Assembly (NCBI RefSeq): GCF_030403775.1
Contig: NZ_JAQMWQ010000030.1
Span: 1-64,000, forward strand
Length of the DNA: 64,000 bases
From: Paenibacillus sp. BSR1-1
Lineage (GTDB): Bacteria; Bacillota; Bacilli; Bacillales; Cytobacillaceae
Reading direction: 5' to 3'
How positions within the stretch are numbered: the stretch's first letter is position 1; each line of letters begins with the position of its first letter. Shown here in pieces: positions 1-8,249 of this stretch. The notes beneath the pieces are model-generated. The model was given only the letters and a program-made list of their open reading frames with translations, made no database searches and had not been told where the DNA came from. Position numbers and translations under genes: made by a program.

Positions 1-59
1 TTGTTTTTTCCAATAAACATTCTAACCAAATTAACCTACGTATTTACGAGTAGGAGCTA

Positions 60-160
60 GTTTCGTTCATGATAACTCGGCGCTTTGGCGCCTGCGGGGT
101 CTCCCCTGCCCCGTACTCCCGCAGGAGTCTTCGCGCCTTCCGCTCCAATCAACAGTGTTA
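60..160. repeat. GC-rich dispersed intergenic repeat
   Basis: A GC-rich block in an AT-rich gap, with short inverted segments such as GGCGC...GCGCC and CTGCGGGG...CCCGCAGGAG. I recognise its style (ending in CTTCCGCTCCAATCAAC) as a class of multi-copy intergenic repeat common in Bacillus relatives. Only one copy lies in this window, so the dispersed status is from memory, not shown here. It separates the sensor kinase gene from whatever lies upstream of the window. Confidence 0.45.
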
Positions 161-270
161 AAGAATCAACAATGACCATTAACACAGCCTTGATTCAAAA
201 AATGGTTACAAATTGAGGGCTCCTCATGGTCAAACATGTAGTATTCTTAGGGTATGAGGAGTTGTTTTCT

Positions 271-1632
271 ATGAATAAAATTTCTTTTAAAATAGGATTG
301 CTTTTCTTTGTCGCTATTTTTCTATTAGAAAGTATTTCTATGTTTTTTTTACACGATAATATCATTCATTCCCGGGTCCATGATGAGTTGTCGGCTCTTC
401 AAACGCGGGGCAATAATCATCGCGAAATTCTTGAGGCTTCCTTCCACGAAGAAACGATCAGGCATATTGCAATGATGGAGGCACGGACTGATACCCAGGT
501 CATCCTGACAACACCGGAGGATGGCATTTATATGTCGTCCAATAAAGTGACGGATGAAATGAAGAAAATCTTAAAGAGAACGCCAAAAAATGTGCCTCAT
601 AATGGTTTAATCTTAGAAGATGACTGGAAGCACGCAACCTATATTGCCTCTATTAGTCCAGTAATTATAGATAATAAGGTTAAAGGTTATGTCTATATGT
701 TCCAAAATACGCAAAAAATTAAGGATTTAATTTCTGAGTTAAACAGGCACTTTTTGCTCGCAGGCTTGCTTTCCCTTCTTTTTATGATGATTATCATTGT
801 CTTTTTGACAAGGGCTGTTACGCACCCACTTATTAAGATGAGTGATGCGACAAAGCGGATCAGTAAAGGGGATTTCTCAGTCTCTCTACCGAAGCTTGGG
901 AAGGATGAAATGGGTGAGCTCGGTGAATCGATAAAGGTTCTGGCCAGTGATTTAGAAATATTGAAAAATGAACGAAATGAGTTTTTGGCGAGTATCTCGC
1001 ATGAACTCAGGACACCATTGACGTATATTAAAGGATATGCAGAAATTGCCCGCCGCGGAGATACGACTGCTGCGGACCGGGACAATTATTTAGGGATTAT
1101 ACATGAAGAGGCTGTTAAACTTGCTAAGCTCGTGAAGGATTTATTTAATCTAGCGAAAATGGATGAAAATTCTTTTTCGATTGAAAAAGAAGAGGTACAT
1201 TTACTTCCTTATTTTCAGGGTATCATTGAAAAGGTATCCCCAGCGTTAAAAGAAAACAATATGCAGCTTCTACTGTCATGCCCGTCTGAACTCTATAAAG
1301 AATTGGACCCAATCCGATTTGAACAGGTAATCGTTAATCTGTTGGACAATGCCCGAAAATATTCGGAACCACATACTAAAATTACTGTGACGGTTAATCA
1401 GGAGGATGACAAGCTTCACATTGCCGTGAGAGATGAAGGAAAAGGGATTCCCGAAAAGGATTTAGCTCGCATTTTTGAACGATTTTACCGGGTGGATAAA
1501 TCACGTACCCGCGCACTAGGGGGATCTGGCCTGGGGCTTTCGATTGTGCAACAGCTGGTGGAGGCACATGGAGGGACGATTGAAGTTTTTAGCAATTTGA
1601 ACGTGGGAACGACATTTAAAATTCTCTTTTAA
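271..1632 (+). CDS. HAMP-domain sensor histidine kinase
   Basis: Membrane sensor kinase of about 453 residues. It has TM1 near residues 7-27, an extracytoplasmic sensor segment, TM2 near 160-182, a HAMP linker, a HisKA box with the phospho-acceptor in SISHELRTPL (near residue 243), and a HATPase domain with N-box NLLDNARKYS and G-box GGSGLGLSIV. I start at 271 (GAGGAG nine bases upstream) because related kinases begin MNKISxKIGLLFF. An in-frame ATG at 226 with a weaker GAGGG is the alternative. Such kinases normally follow an OmpR-type regulator gene in the same operon. None is present in the 225 bases upstream, which hold a dispersed repeat, so the partner is outside the window or elsewhere. 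The signal sensed is unknown. Confidence 0.85.
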   Translation: MNKISFKIGLLFFVAIFLLESISMFFLHDNIIHSRVHDELSALQTRGNNHREILEASFHEETIRHIAMMEARTDTQVILTTPEDGIYMSSNKVTDEMKKILKRTPKNVPHNGLILEDDWKHATYIASISPVIIDNKVKGYVYMFQNTQKIKDLISELNRHFLLAGLLSLLFMMIIIVFLTRAVTHPLIKMSDATKRISKGDFSVSLPKLGKDEMGELGESIKVLASDLEILKNERNEFLASISHELRTPLTYIKGYAEIARRGDTTAADRDNYLGIIHEEAVKLAKLVKDLFNLAKMDENSFSIEKEEVHLLPYFQGIIEKVSPALKENNMQLLLSCPSELYKELDPIRFEQVIVNLLDNARKYSEPHTKITVTVNQEDDKLHIAVRDEGKGIPEKDLARIFERFYRVDKSRTRALGGSGLGLSIVQQLVEAHGGTIEVFSNLNVGTTFKILF

Positions 1633-1638
1633 AAAAAT

Positions 1639-1672
1639 AATGCCCACGTGCTCACGTGGGCATTTCGTTTTT
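1639..1672. terminator. Bidirectional terminator between kinase and floT
   Basis: Ten-base GC-rich stem (TGCCCACGTG / CACGTGGGCA) with a 4-base loop, A-run on the left and T-run on the right. It serves both convergent genes. Confidence 0.85.
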
Positions 1673-3191
1673 AAGCGTCTTTTTTCTTGATTTCATCGGT
1701 CAGTTCATCGATGCTTTTCCGAACATTCCCTTTACCAGAGTAGTTTTCAATCAGTTCTTTTACATCTATACCGCTTGATGCCTTTAATGACTCCTGCAGG
1801 CTTGCCATCAAGTTGGTCGCATAACTGGTGATTTTGCCCGCGCCGCCGTCCGTGCCGGAACCGCCGCCAGTGTCCACAACCGTAATTTTATCAATATTGG
1901 ATAATGGGCTTGCCACTTGTTTCGCGTATTCAGGCAGCATTTTGATGACCATGTCGAGGATGGCCGCTTGACCAAATTGCTCGAAGGCTTCGGCGATTTT
2001 TTCCTTCGCTTCTGCTTCTGCCAAACCTTTTAAGCGGATAATCTCAGCTTCGGTTGAACCCTGTGCTTTTTGAGCTTCAGCTTTCGCCAAACCATCGAGT
2101 CGGATTCGCTCAGCTTCCGCCTTTGCCATCGCTTCAATGCGGTATTTATTTGCTTCTGCTTCTGCAATCTCCCTGGCTTTGTTTGCGGCCGCAGATTGCT
2201 CAACGGAATAGCGGTCAGCATCAGCCTTTTTCTTAACCTCGGAATCGTACTGGCGCTCGCGGCGCAGAATTTCCTTTTCTTCCAATTCAATTTGTTTTTG
2301 TCTCTCGATGATCTTGATTTGCATTTCCTGTTCGGTAACATCCTGCTTCGATCTTGCACTTTCAAGGTCATACGCCTGGTCTGCCCGCGCTTTAGCAATA
2401 TCCTGTTCACGGCGGAATTCCGCAATTTTCAGCTGATTGATTTTTTCAGCTTCAGCAATTTCCGTTGCCCGTTCTAATTCACTGCGCTTCGCTTCCTTCG
2501 CTGCTTCCGCTTTTTTAATACGGGTTTCTTTTTCTGCTTCTGCGGTGGCGATATCGGCATCCCGCTTTACTTGAGCAATCCGTGGTTTACCAAGCGAGTC
2601 GAGGTAACCATTTTTGTCGCGGACGTCTTTTATGGTGAATGAGACAATCACTAGACCCATTTTTGCCAGGTCCTGCGAGGCAACACGTTGGACCTCTTGT
2701 GAAAATTTATCGCGATTTTTATAAATTTCCTCTACTGTCATGGAACCGAGAATCGAGCGAAGATGCCCTTCTAAAACTTCCCTTGCTTCGTTTTCACGGT
2801 CTTCCTTCGGTTTTCCGAGAAACTGCTCAGCCGCTGTGGCAATTTCACTGATCGAGCCGCCAATTTTTATAATGGCAACTCCGTCAGCCATGACGGGTAC
2901 ACCCTGCTCGGTATAAACCTCTGGAGTGGTAACTTCTAGTTTACTAGATAACAAACTTAGCGGCTTTGCCTGTTGGAAAACGGGTAAAATAAAGCTTCCT
3001 CCGCCTCGGATGATTTTTACTTTATTGCCCGATTCGTCCACGTGAACATTCCCGCTTCCAAGAAAGCTTCCTGTTACGATTAGTGCCTCATCCGGCCCCG
3101 CAGTTCGGTACTTTGTAATAAAGACACCGATTAACGCAATGAAAATAAGAATAACAATTCCGATAATAATCCATACAAATCCGAATTCCAT
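1671..3191 (-). CDS. floT: Flotillin-family membrane scaffold (FloT/YuaG)
   Basis: Flotillin of 506 residues, the expected length for FloT. An N-terminal hydrophobic hairpin (about residues 5-27) precedes an SPFH/band-7 domain (about 30-200). Then comes a long Ala/Glu/Lys-rich coiled coil (about 205-400) with the EAEA repeats typical of flotillins, and a Gly-rich C-terminal part. Flotillins assemble at the cytoplasmic membrane face and organise functional membrane microdomains. The gene lies 12 bases downstream of an nfeD-type gene, the usual partner (yuaF-yuaG in B. subtilis), and should be co-transcribed from the sigma-W promoter at 3849-3874. It is convergent with the sensor kinase. Confidence 0.93.
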   Translation of the reverse strand: MEFGFVWIIIGIVILIFIALIGVFITKYRTAGPDEALIVTGSFLGSGNVHVDESGNKVKIIRGGGSFILPVFQQAKPLSLLSSKLEVTTPEVYTEQGVPVMADGVAIIKIGGSISEIATAAEQFLGKPKEDRENEAREVLEGHLRSILGSMTVEEIYKNRDKFSQEVQRVASQDLAKMGLVIVSFTIKDVRDKNGYLDSLGKPRIAQVKRDADIATAEAEKETRIKKAEAAKEAKRSELERATEIAEAEKINQLKIAEFRREQDIAKARADQAYDLESARSKQDVTEQEMQIKIIERQKQIELEEKEILRRERQYDSEVKKKADADRYSVEQSAAANKAREIAEAEANKYRIEAMAKAEAERIRLDGLAKAEAQKAQGSTEAEIIRLKGLAEAEAKEKIAEAFEQFGQAAILDMVIKMLPEYAKQVASPLSNIDKITVVDTGGGSGTDGGAGKITSYATNLMASLQESLKASSGIDVKELIENYSGKGNVRKSIDELTDEIKKKDA

Positions 3192-3203
3192 ATTGAATCC
3201 CCC

Positions 3204-3749
3204 CTAGATAAAGCTTTCTAATTGATGATGAACAGTTACTTCCAGTATGCCATTTTTGACTTGGACAACGAGCACCTGTGTACCATTTGGAATAGAGTCC
3301 CCATCAAAGCTTGATGCTGGTTTTGCAATTCTTCCGCTCGTACTGTCAATCATCACCTCTCCGAATCCATCTGAAGGAATCGAGGTGATTACTGTTCCAA
3401 TTCTGCCGCGAAGATCTGATTCTTTGTACACTAATGACTCCTCCGCAGATGATAACGGAACAAGCACAAACACATTTAATAAAGTAACGGCAATAAAAGC
3501 GAAGACTGCAGAAATTCCTAGGATAAGAAGATAATGTAGTGAGGAAAGTCTTTCAAATAGGTAACCGCTTGCTGAAAGAATGGTTACGAAGGCAAAAATC
3601 AAGACTGGGTTGAGAAAATGCAGTCCCCCGTCGCCTGCTCCATGAAAATGAAATACATCGGCAAACAAAACATACAAAACCGTTAAGACACCAGAAATGA
3701 TTAGTCCATATAAATAAATCATCTCTAATGGAATGCCAAAAGGTTCCAT
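3204..3749 (-). CDS. NfeD-family membrane protein (YuaF-like)
   Basis: About 181 residues: several hydrophobic segments in the first 110 residues, then a C-terminal OB-fold NfeD domain (from about residue 115, DLRGRIGTVITSIPSDGFGE). NfeD proteins are encoded beside flotillins and are thought to support flotillin assembly; the exact role is unknown. I prefer the ATG at 3749, with AAGGA nine bases upstream, over the TTG/ATG codons at 3758/3755. First gene of the sigma-W operon with floT, which places it in the envelope-stress response. Confidence 0.85.
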   Translation of the reverse strand: MEPFGIPLEMIYLYGLIISGVLTVLYVLFADVFHFHGAGDGGLHFLNPVLIFAFVTILSASGYLFERLSSLHYLLILGISAVFAFIAVTLLNVFVLVPLSSAEESLVYKESDLRGRIGTVITSIPSDGFGEVMIDSTSGRIAKPASSFDGDSIPNGTQVLVVQVKNGILEVTVHHQLESFI

Positions 3750-3848
3750 GCGCATCAATCCTTATCGTTCATTTTTTAAACATTCATCCCACTCATAAAC
3801 CACTCCTCATCCATCAGCATCATTCCCTTCTTATGTATATACCTTTAA

Positions 3849-3874
3849 TACGGTTAATTAATGGAAAAGTTTCA
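3849..3874 (-). promoter_or_regulatory. Sigma-W promoter of nfeD-floT
   Basis: On the minus strand TGAAAC (3869-3874) is followed after exactly 16 bases by CGTA (3849-3852), a perfect match to the sigma-W consensus TGAAAC-N16-CGTA. It lies about 100 bases upstream of nfeD. The B. subtilis yuaF-yuaG operon is a known sigma-W target. Confidence 0.85.
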
Positions 3875-3980
3875 CATTTCCAGAAATATTTCTCGTTTTT
3901 AATCAATTTCTATAGCAATTCATATTCTCCTGCACTAAAAATGAGGAATTTCTATGAACGAACTGCATATTCTTTGAACT

Positions 3981-4140
3981 TTGGACATTTTTTTATGTGG
4001 TTTGGACATTTTTCGAGGATTATTGGACAATTTTTTATGTGATTTGGACATTTTTCGAGGATTATTGGACAATTTTTTAACAGGAATGGACAATTTTATT
4101 GGGGCGTTGGACATTTTTCTATTCACTTTGGACATTTAGA
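3981..4140. repeat. 21-bp-pitch array A (TTGGACA core, 8 units)
   Basis: GGACA begins at 3983, 4004, 4025, 4046, 4067, 4088, 4109 and 4130: eight units at exactly 21-bp spacing. Each unit has a conserved core (TTGGACAtTTTT or TTGGACAaTTTT) and a variable spacer of about 9 bases. It lies between the terminator of tcyC and the sigma-W promoter of nfeD. Because 21 bp is seven codons, a 66-codon minus-strand frame runs through it with heptapeptide repeats; I do not regard that as a gene. Together with the promoter it accounts for the 450-base gap. Confidence 0.9.
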
Positions 4141-4162
4141 CACTTTTTGGAAAAATGACAGA

Positions 4163-4185
4163 AAATAAAAAAGTGCCATGGCACC
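4163..4185 (-). terminator. Probable tcyABC terminator
   Basis: Minus-strand palindrome GTGCCATGGCAC followed by a T-run, about 15 bases after the tcyC stop. The stem is short, so termination may be weak. Confidence 0.45.
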
Positions 4186-4199
4186 CACGCCACAACACC

Positions 4200-4934
4200 T
4201 TATTGAATCATATTCAGGAACTTCCTTGTTCGTTCTTCTTTTGGATTTGTAAAGATTTCTTCTGGCTTGTTTCGTTCGACAATGACGCCACCGTCCATAA
4301 AAATAACCTCATCGGCTACATCACGGGCAAAGCGCATTTCATGTGTGACAACGATCATCGTCATGCCCTCACCAGCGAGATCCTTCATAACCTTCAAAAC
4401 CTCACCAACCAGTTCAGGGTCTAAAGCAGATGTTGGCTCATCAAAAAGCATGACCTCTGGTTCCATTGCTAATGCCCGGGCAATGCCGACACGCTGCTGC
4501 TGACCGCCGGAAAGCTGCGCAGGGTAATAGTCAATTTTGTCACCAAGACCGACTTTTTCGAGCAGGGACTGTGCTTTTTTTCGAGCGGCCACTTTGCTCT
4601 CCCCTTTTACAATCACCGGCCCTTCCATTACATTCTCAAGAGCGGTTTTATGAGGAAACAGATTGTAATTTTGAAAAACCATTCCGGTTAAGCGGCGGAA
4701 CGAGGCAATATTTTTTTTGGAAACGGCCTTTGAAAAGTCTAGCTGCTGGCTTTCAATTGAAATGACACCCTTTGTGGGTGTTTCCAACACATTGAGGCAG
4801 CGGAGCATGGTTGTTTTACCAGAGCCGGAAGGTCCAATGACAACGACTACTTTTCCTTTTTCAACATTGAGATCAATACCTTTTAAGACTTCCAATTGGC
4901 CGAATTGCTTGTATAAACCATTAATTGAAATCAT
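4200..4934 (-). CDS. tcyC: Cystine ABC transporter ATP-binding protein (TcyC-like)
   Basis: ABC ATPase of 244 residues, full length for polar amino-acid importers. Walker A GPSGSGKTT (about 34-42), Q-loop in GMVFQNYNLFPH, signature LSGGQQQRVGIA, Walker B VMLFDEPTSALDP and the H-loop in VVTHEM are all intact. The text, including NVMEGPV and DPELVGEVLKVMKDLA, closely resembles B. subtilis TcyC as I remember it. It energises uptake through TcyB with substrate captured by TcyA. Last gene of the three-gene unit, 15 bases after tcyB. The cystine specificity is inferred from resemblance, not tested. Confidence 0.85.
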   Translation of the reverse strand: MISINGLYKQFGQLEVLKGIDLNVEKGKVVVVIGPSGSGKTTMLRCLNVLETPTKGVISIESQQLDFSKAVSKKNIASFRRLTGMVFQNYNLFPHKTALENVMEGPVIVKGESKVAARKKAQSLLEKVGLGDKIDYYPAQLSGGQQQRVGIARALAMEPEVMLFDEPTSALDPELVGEVLKVMKDLAGEGMTMIVVTHEMRFARDVADEVIFMDGGVIVERNKPEEIFTNPKEERTRKFLNMIQ

Positions 4935-4949
4935 GATAAAACTCCCTCA

Positions 4950-5648
4950 TTAAGACACATATCGGTCCAGTCTTTTTTCCAAAAATCCTTGAATAATGGA
5001 AAGAAAAAAGCAAATGACCCAATAAATAAGTGCGGCTTCAGAATAGACCAATAGGAATTCATAGTTGGCCGCTGTAATTTCCTGGGCACGCCGAAACATC
5101 TCTGTTACAAGTACAACCGACGCGAGCGAGGTATCTTTGACAAGACTTATAAACGAATTTGATAATGGCGGAATAGATACCTTTGCCGCTTGCGGCAGGA
5201 TGATTCTTTTTAATGCTTGTGAATAGGTCATCCCAATGGAGTAGCCTGCTTCCCATTGTCCCTTCGGAATGGAAAGAATCGCAGCACGGATAATTTCCGA
5301 TGCATAGGCACCAACACTTAAGGAAAAACCAATCACGGCAGAAAGAAACGGATTAATAATAATCCCGATATTCGGCAGCCCATAAAAAATAATAAATAAT
5401 TGGACCAATAAAGGCGTTCCGCGGATAGCAGAAACATACACTCTCGCAATGATTTGAAAAATTTTCACAGAAGATATTCGGGCCAATGCCGTTAAGACGG
5501 CTAAGATAATCCCGACGATAAACGAGATAATCGTTAAAGGAATGGTATTCATAATAGCACCCTCCAGCAGCGGCTGGAGGGAGTTTTTTGCAATCTCAAT
5601 TAATTTAGCTGTTCTTTCAGGATCAGTAAAAATACTATTTAAGTACAT
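4950..5648 (-). CDS. tcyB: Cystine ABC transporter permease (TcyB-like)
   Basis: Polar amino-acid ABC permease (HisM/GlnP type) of about 232 residues with several transmembrane segments. It carries the EAA loop (EAGYSIGMTYSQALKRIILP) that contacts the ATPase, and the family motif RGTPLLVQLFI. The frame is open to 5696, but I choose the ATG at 5648, which overlaps the end of tcyA by 14 bases and gives a normal N-terminus. The overlap implies translational coupling with the binding-protein gene. Confidence 0.82.
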   Translation of the reverse strand: MYLNSIFTDPERTAKLIEIAKNSLQPLLEGAIMNTIPLTIISFIVGIILAVLTALARISSVKIFQIIARVYVSAIRGTPLLVQLFIIFYGLPNIGIIINPFLSAVIGFSLSVGAYASEIIRAAILSIPKGQWEAGYSIGMTYSQALKRIILPQAAKVSIPPLSNSFISLVKDTSLASVVLVTEMFRRAQEITAANYEFLLVYSEAALIYWVICFFLSIIQGFLEKRLDRYVS

Positions 5649-6471
5649 CTTTACCAAACCATTTCTCAGAGATTTTTTTGTAGGTACCGTCATCAATCAT
5701 GTCTTGTAACGCTTTGTTCACTGCATCCACTAGAGTTTTGCTATTTTTTCTAAACATAAAACCGCTTTGAGATGCGTCTTCTGCAGTTGCAACAACCTTT
5801 ATTGGGGCATCCGGTTTATGCTTCATATAGTCTAAATAGGCAATATTATCATTGATCGTTACATCGACACGTTTTTGCCCTAAAAGCTCGACTGCCTGCT
5901 GGAAGCCCTCAACTCCGACAAGGGTCGCTCCATTCTTTTTCGCCATATCACCGTAATTGCTTGTTAGCGATTGAGCGGCTTTTAATCCTTTAATATCCTC
6001 AAATGCTTTTACTTTATCGTTATCCTTCGATGTAATTAAGACAGCTTTTGAAGTGATATACCCATTGGAGAAATCATACTTTTCCTGACGGTCAGGACGG
6101 ATACCAACTTGATTGGCAATCATATCAAAACGCTTCGCATCAAGACCTGCAAACATGGCATCCCATTGTGTTTCCTTAAATTCAGCCTTTACGCCAAGTC
6201 GTTTAGCGACTTCTTCAGCAAGTTCAACATCAAAGCCTGTTAATTTACCATTTTCATCATGGTACGTGAATGGAGAATATGTACCTTCCGTACCGATTAA
6301 GATCTTGCCATCATCTTTTACCTTTTTTAATAAATCTTCGCCAGCAGTTGCTTTTGTTTCTGTTTTCTTATTCTCATCAGCAGCATTGTTTTTATCACTA
6401 GTGCCGCAAGCTGACAAAATAAACATGAAGCTTAGTAAGAGTGCAAAAAGAACCGATAATTTTTTCTTCAT
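5635..6471 (-). CDS. tcyA: Cystine-binding lipoprotein of ABC transporter (TcyA-like)
   Basis: Family-3 solute-binding protein of 278 residues. A signal peptide ends in the lipobox LSAC (Cys about residue 21), followed by an Asn/Lys/Thr-rich linker and the ligand-binding domain. Segments GTEGTYSPFTYHD, FKETQWDAMFAGLDAKRFD, ANQVG and AQSLTSNYG match B. subtilis TcyA closely from memory, supporting L-cystine over glutamine or arginine. It is anchored to the outer membrane face and delivers substrate to TcyB/TcyC. First gene of the operon, with a sigma-A promoter at 6516-6544. I see no S-box or T-box leader. Confidence 0.85.
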   Translation of the reverse strand: MKKKLSVLFALLLSFMFILSACGTSDKNNAADENKKTETKATAGEDLLKKVKDDGKILIGTEGTYSPFTYHDENGKLTGFDVELAEEVAKRLGVKAEFKETQWDAMFAGLDAKRFDMIANQVGIRPDRQEKYDFSNGYITSKAVLITSKDNDKVKAFEDIKGLKAAQSLTSNYGDMAKKNGATLVGVEGFQQAVELLGQKRVDVTINDNIAYLDYMKHKPDAPIKVVATAEDASQSGFMFRKNSKTLVDAVNKALQDMIDDGTYKKISEKWFGKDVLK

Positions 6472-6515
6472 AAACTAAAACCCCCTAATTCTGATTGTTT
6501 TGCTTGGATTTATTA

Positions 6516-6544
6516 ATCATATTACAACCCTAAATTTCTGTCAA
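6516..6544 (-). promoter_or_regulatory. Sigma-A promoter of tcyABC
   Basis: Minus-strand TTGACA (6539-6544), 17-base spacer, TATGAT (6516-6521), about 45 bases upstream of the tcyA start: near-consensus. Confidence 0.8.
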
Positions 6545-6600
6545 AGAAAAAAATTTGAAATTTGTCGAATTTATTTTGCCCTGATGAAGAAAAAACATGT

Positions 6601-6629
6601 AAAAATGCCTGCCAGAGATTCTGACAGGC
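6601..6629 (-). terminator. Terminator of amino-acid permease gene
   Basis: Minus-strand stem GCCTGTCAGA / TCTGGCAGGC (one wobble) with a 3-base loop, followed by ATTTTTAC. Confidence 0.8.
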
Positions 6630-6638
6630 GATCATGTA

Positions 6639-8063
6639 TTATGCCACTCTGGCTGCTGCCTTTTTAACAGCTTGTTTCTTACGCAAAAGTGGTCTGTAGA
6701 ACAGGATTCCACTTACTAACAAGAGCATTCCAAACATAAAGGTTTTAAGGTCAGCAGTACCTGCGATAATGACCCAAATCGAGTAAACGGTTGACAGAAA
6801 GGCAATAATTCCATCGGTTATTCTCGCTCTGTTTCCTTCGTAGGTTTCGCCCGTAATAACTAGCTTCAGCTGGTAAACAGATGAGATGAAGTATGGCACT
6901 AAATAAGCTAACGTTGCAATAACAATGACAAAGTCAAAAGCACCAGAAATAGATTTAGAAATCGTTGAGAAAATAAATAACTGTCCTAACCCATTTGTAA
7001 CTAGAAGAGAAAATAATGGCAAGCCCTTTTTATTTTCTTTTAAGAAAGAAGGCAGGAATACTCCTTGCTTTGCCGCCTGGTATGGCACTTCGGAACTTAA
7101 CATTACCCAGCCGATGGTTGAGCCAAATAAACTAATTAAGCCAATGCCCGCTAACACTTTGCCGCCAATAGGTCCTAAGATTGTTTGAATCGCATCAATC
7201 AATGGTTTGTCAGAGTGGATTAGGGTGTTCTGATCTAACATTCCCATTACCAGTGTACTGATTCCCATATAAATGGCTAAGGCTATGAATAAGCCTAAGA
7301 TTGTAGCACGCTTAACATCCGTTTGCTTTTTCGCACGTGAAGCAAAAACAACTGCCGATTCTACCCCGATGAATGCCCATAATGTGTTTACTGCCGCGTT
7401 GTTTACCTGCGATAGCAAGCCTAGGGCATGGCCGGCTTCATCCATTCTTGTTGCCATCATTGGAAGCATATTGCTTTTTTCGAAAGCAAAGAGTCCAACA
7501 ATGATAAAGACGAAAAAGCCTGCGACTTTTGCAGCAGTTGCCGCGAAGTTTAATTTTCCTGCGCTTTCCATGCCGCGTAAAATAATAAAGTGTGTTCCCC
7601 ATAATAGGATGGTACATACAATAAAGGTCAAACCATTACCAACTTTCAAGGTAAAACTGCCGATTGAAAACCATTTTGCACTGCTTGTTAGAATTGGGAA
7701 AAACGTTGATAAATAACCGGCAAACGTTGTGATGATGGCTACGTTTCCGGCAAGATTCCCGATCCAATAGCCCCAGGAAGACATAAAGCCGGAAAGGGTT
7801 GATGCATTAGAGCCTGGTTTAAAAAGCTCCTTCGCATAAATTTGTGGCCCACCGTTTAAGTTCGGCTTACGAATCGCCAGATTTCCAAAAACAAGAGCTG
7901 TCATTAGAACCCCAAAACCTGTTAATAACCATGCTGAAATAACTCCTGCAGGACTTGCTGCTTCTGATAACGATCTTGGCAGCATGAAAATTCCCGAACC
8001 AACCATATTTCCAACGACAAGCGCCGTCAATACCCAAAAACCAAGTTTATTTGATTTCCCCAT
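6639..8063 (-). CDS. APC-superfamily basic amino acid/polyamine antiporter
   Basis: Integral membrane permease of 474 residues with about 12-13 hydrophobic segments. The N-terminal motif GNMVGSGIFMLPRSLSEAA is the unwound TM1 substrate-binding region of APC transporters. GVESAVVFASRAK in the middle is typical of arginine/ornithine or agmatine-type antiporters (APA family). The substrate cannot be fixed from sequence: an arginine/ornithine or lysine exchanger is likely, and no arginine deiminase genes lie nearby. Single-gene unit with its own terminator. It lies upstream of tcyABC but is separated from it by the tcyA promoter. Confidence 0.8.
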   Translation of the reverse strand: MGKSNKLGFWVLTALVVGNMVGSGIFMLPRSLSEAASPAGVISAWLLTGFGVLMTALVFGNLAIRKPNLNGGPQIYAKELFKPGSNASTLSGFMSSWGYWIGNLAGNVAIITTFAGYLSTFFPILTSSAKWFSIGSFTLKVGNGLTFIVCTILLWGTHFIILRGMESAGKLNFAATAAKVAGFFVFIIVGLFAFEKSNMLPMMATRMDEAGHALGLLSQVNNAAVNTLWAFIGVESAVVFASRAKKQTDVKRATILGLFIALAIYMGISTLVMGMLDQNTLIHSDKPLIDAIQTILGPIGGKVLAGIGLISLFGSTIGWVMLSSEVPYQAAKQGVFLPSFLKENKKGLPLFSLLVTNGLGQLFIFSTISKSISGAFDFVIVIATLAYLVPYFISSVYQLKLVITGETYEGNRARITDGIIAFLSTVYSIWVIIAGTADLKTFMFGMLLLVSGILFYRPLLRKKQAVKKAAARVA

Positions 8064-8211
8064 GATGTAAACCCCTCTCGATGTTGACTGCTTTTATTTT
8101 AGTGAAATAATTTTTGATATTTATTATGTAACTAGAATAAGCCCGTCCACACCCTATGTCAATGGAAAATTTTATTGTGATAAAGCATTAGAGAACTAAA
8201 ATAATTTTCCG

Positions 8212-8241
8212 AAAAAAGAGACTGCCTATTTGGCAATCTCT
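8212..8241 (-). terminator. nadE terminator
   Basis: Minus-strand stem AGAGATTGCC / GGCAGTCTCT, loop AAATA, followed by T6. Confidence 0.85.
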
Positions 8242-8249
8242 CGTGATGT

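Noticed and set aside
3935..4135. Minus-strand 66-codon ORF with heptapeptide repeats (KMSK..KKLSNNPR)
   Set aside because: It is the translation of array A: 21 bp equals seven codons, so any frame free of stops repeats. No good SD, and no comparable frame in the sister arrays.
3981..4140. CRISPR array
   Set aside because: Core of about 11 bp and spacers of about 10 bp are far too short, and no cas gene is present.
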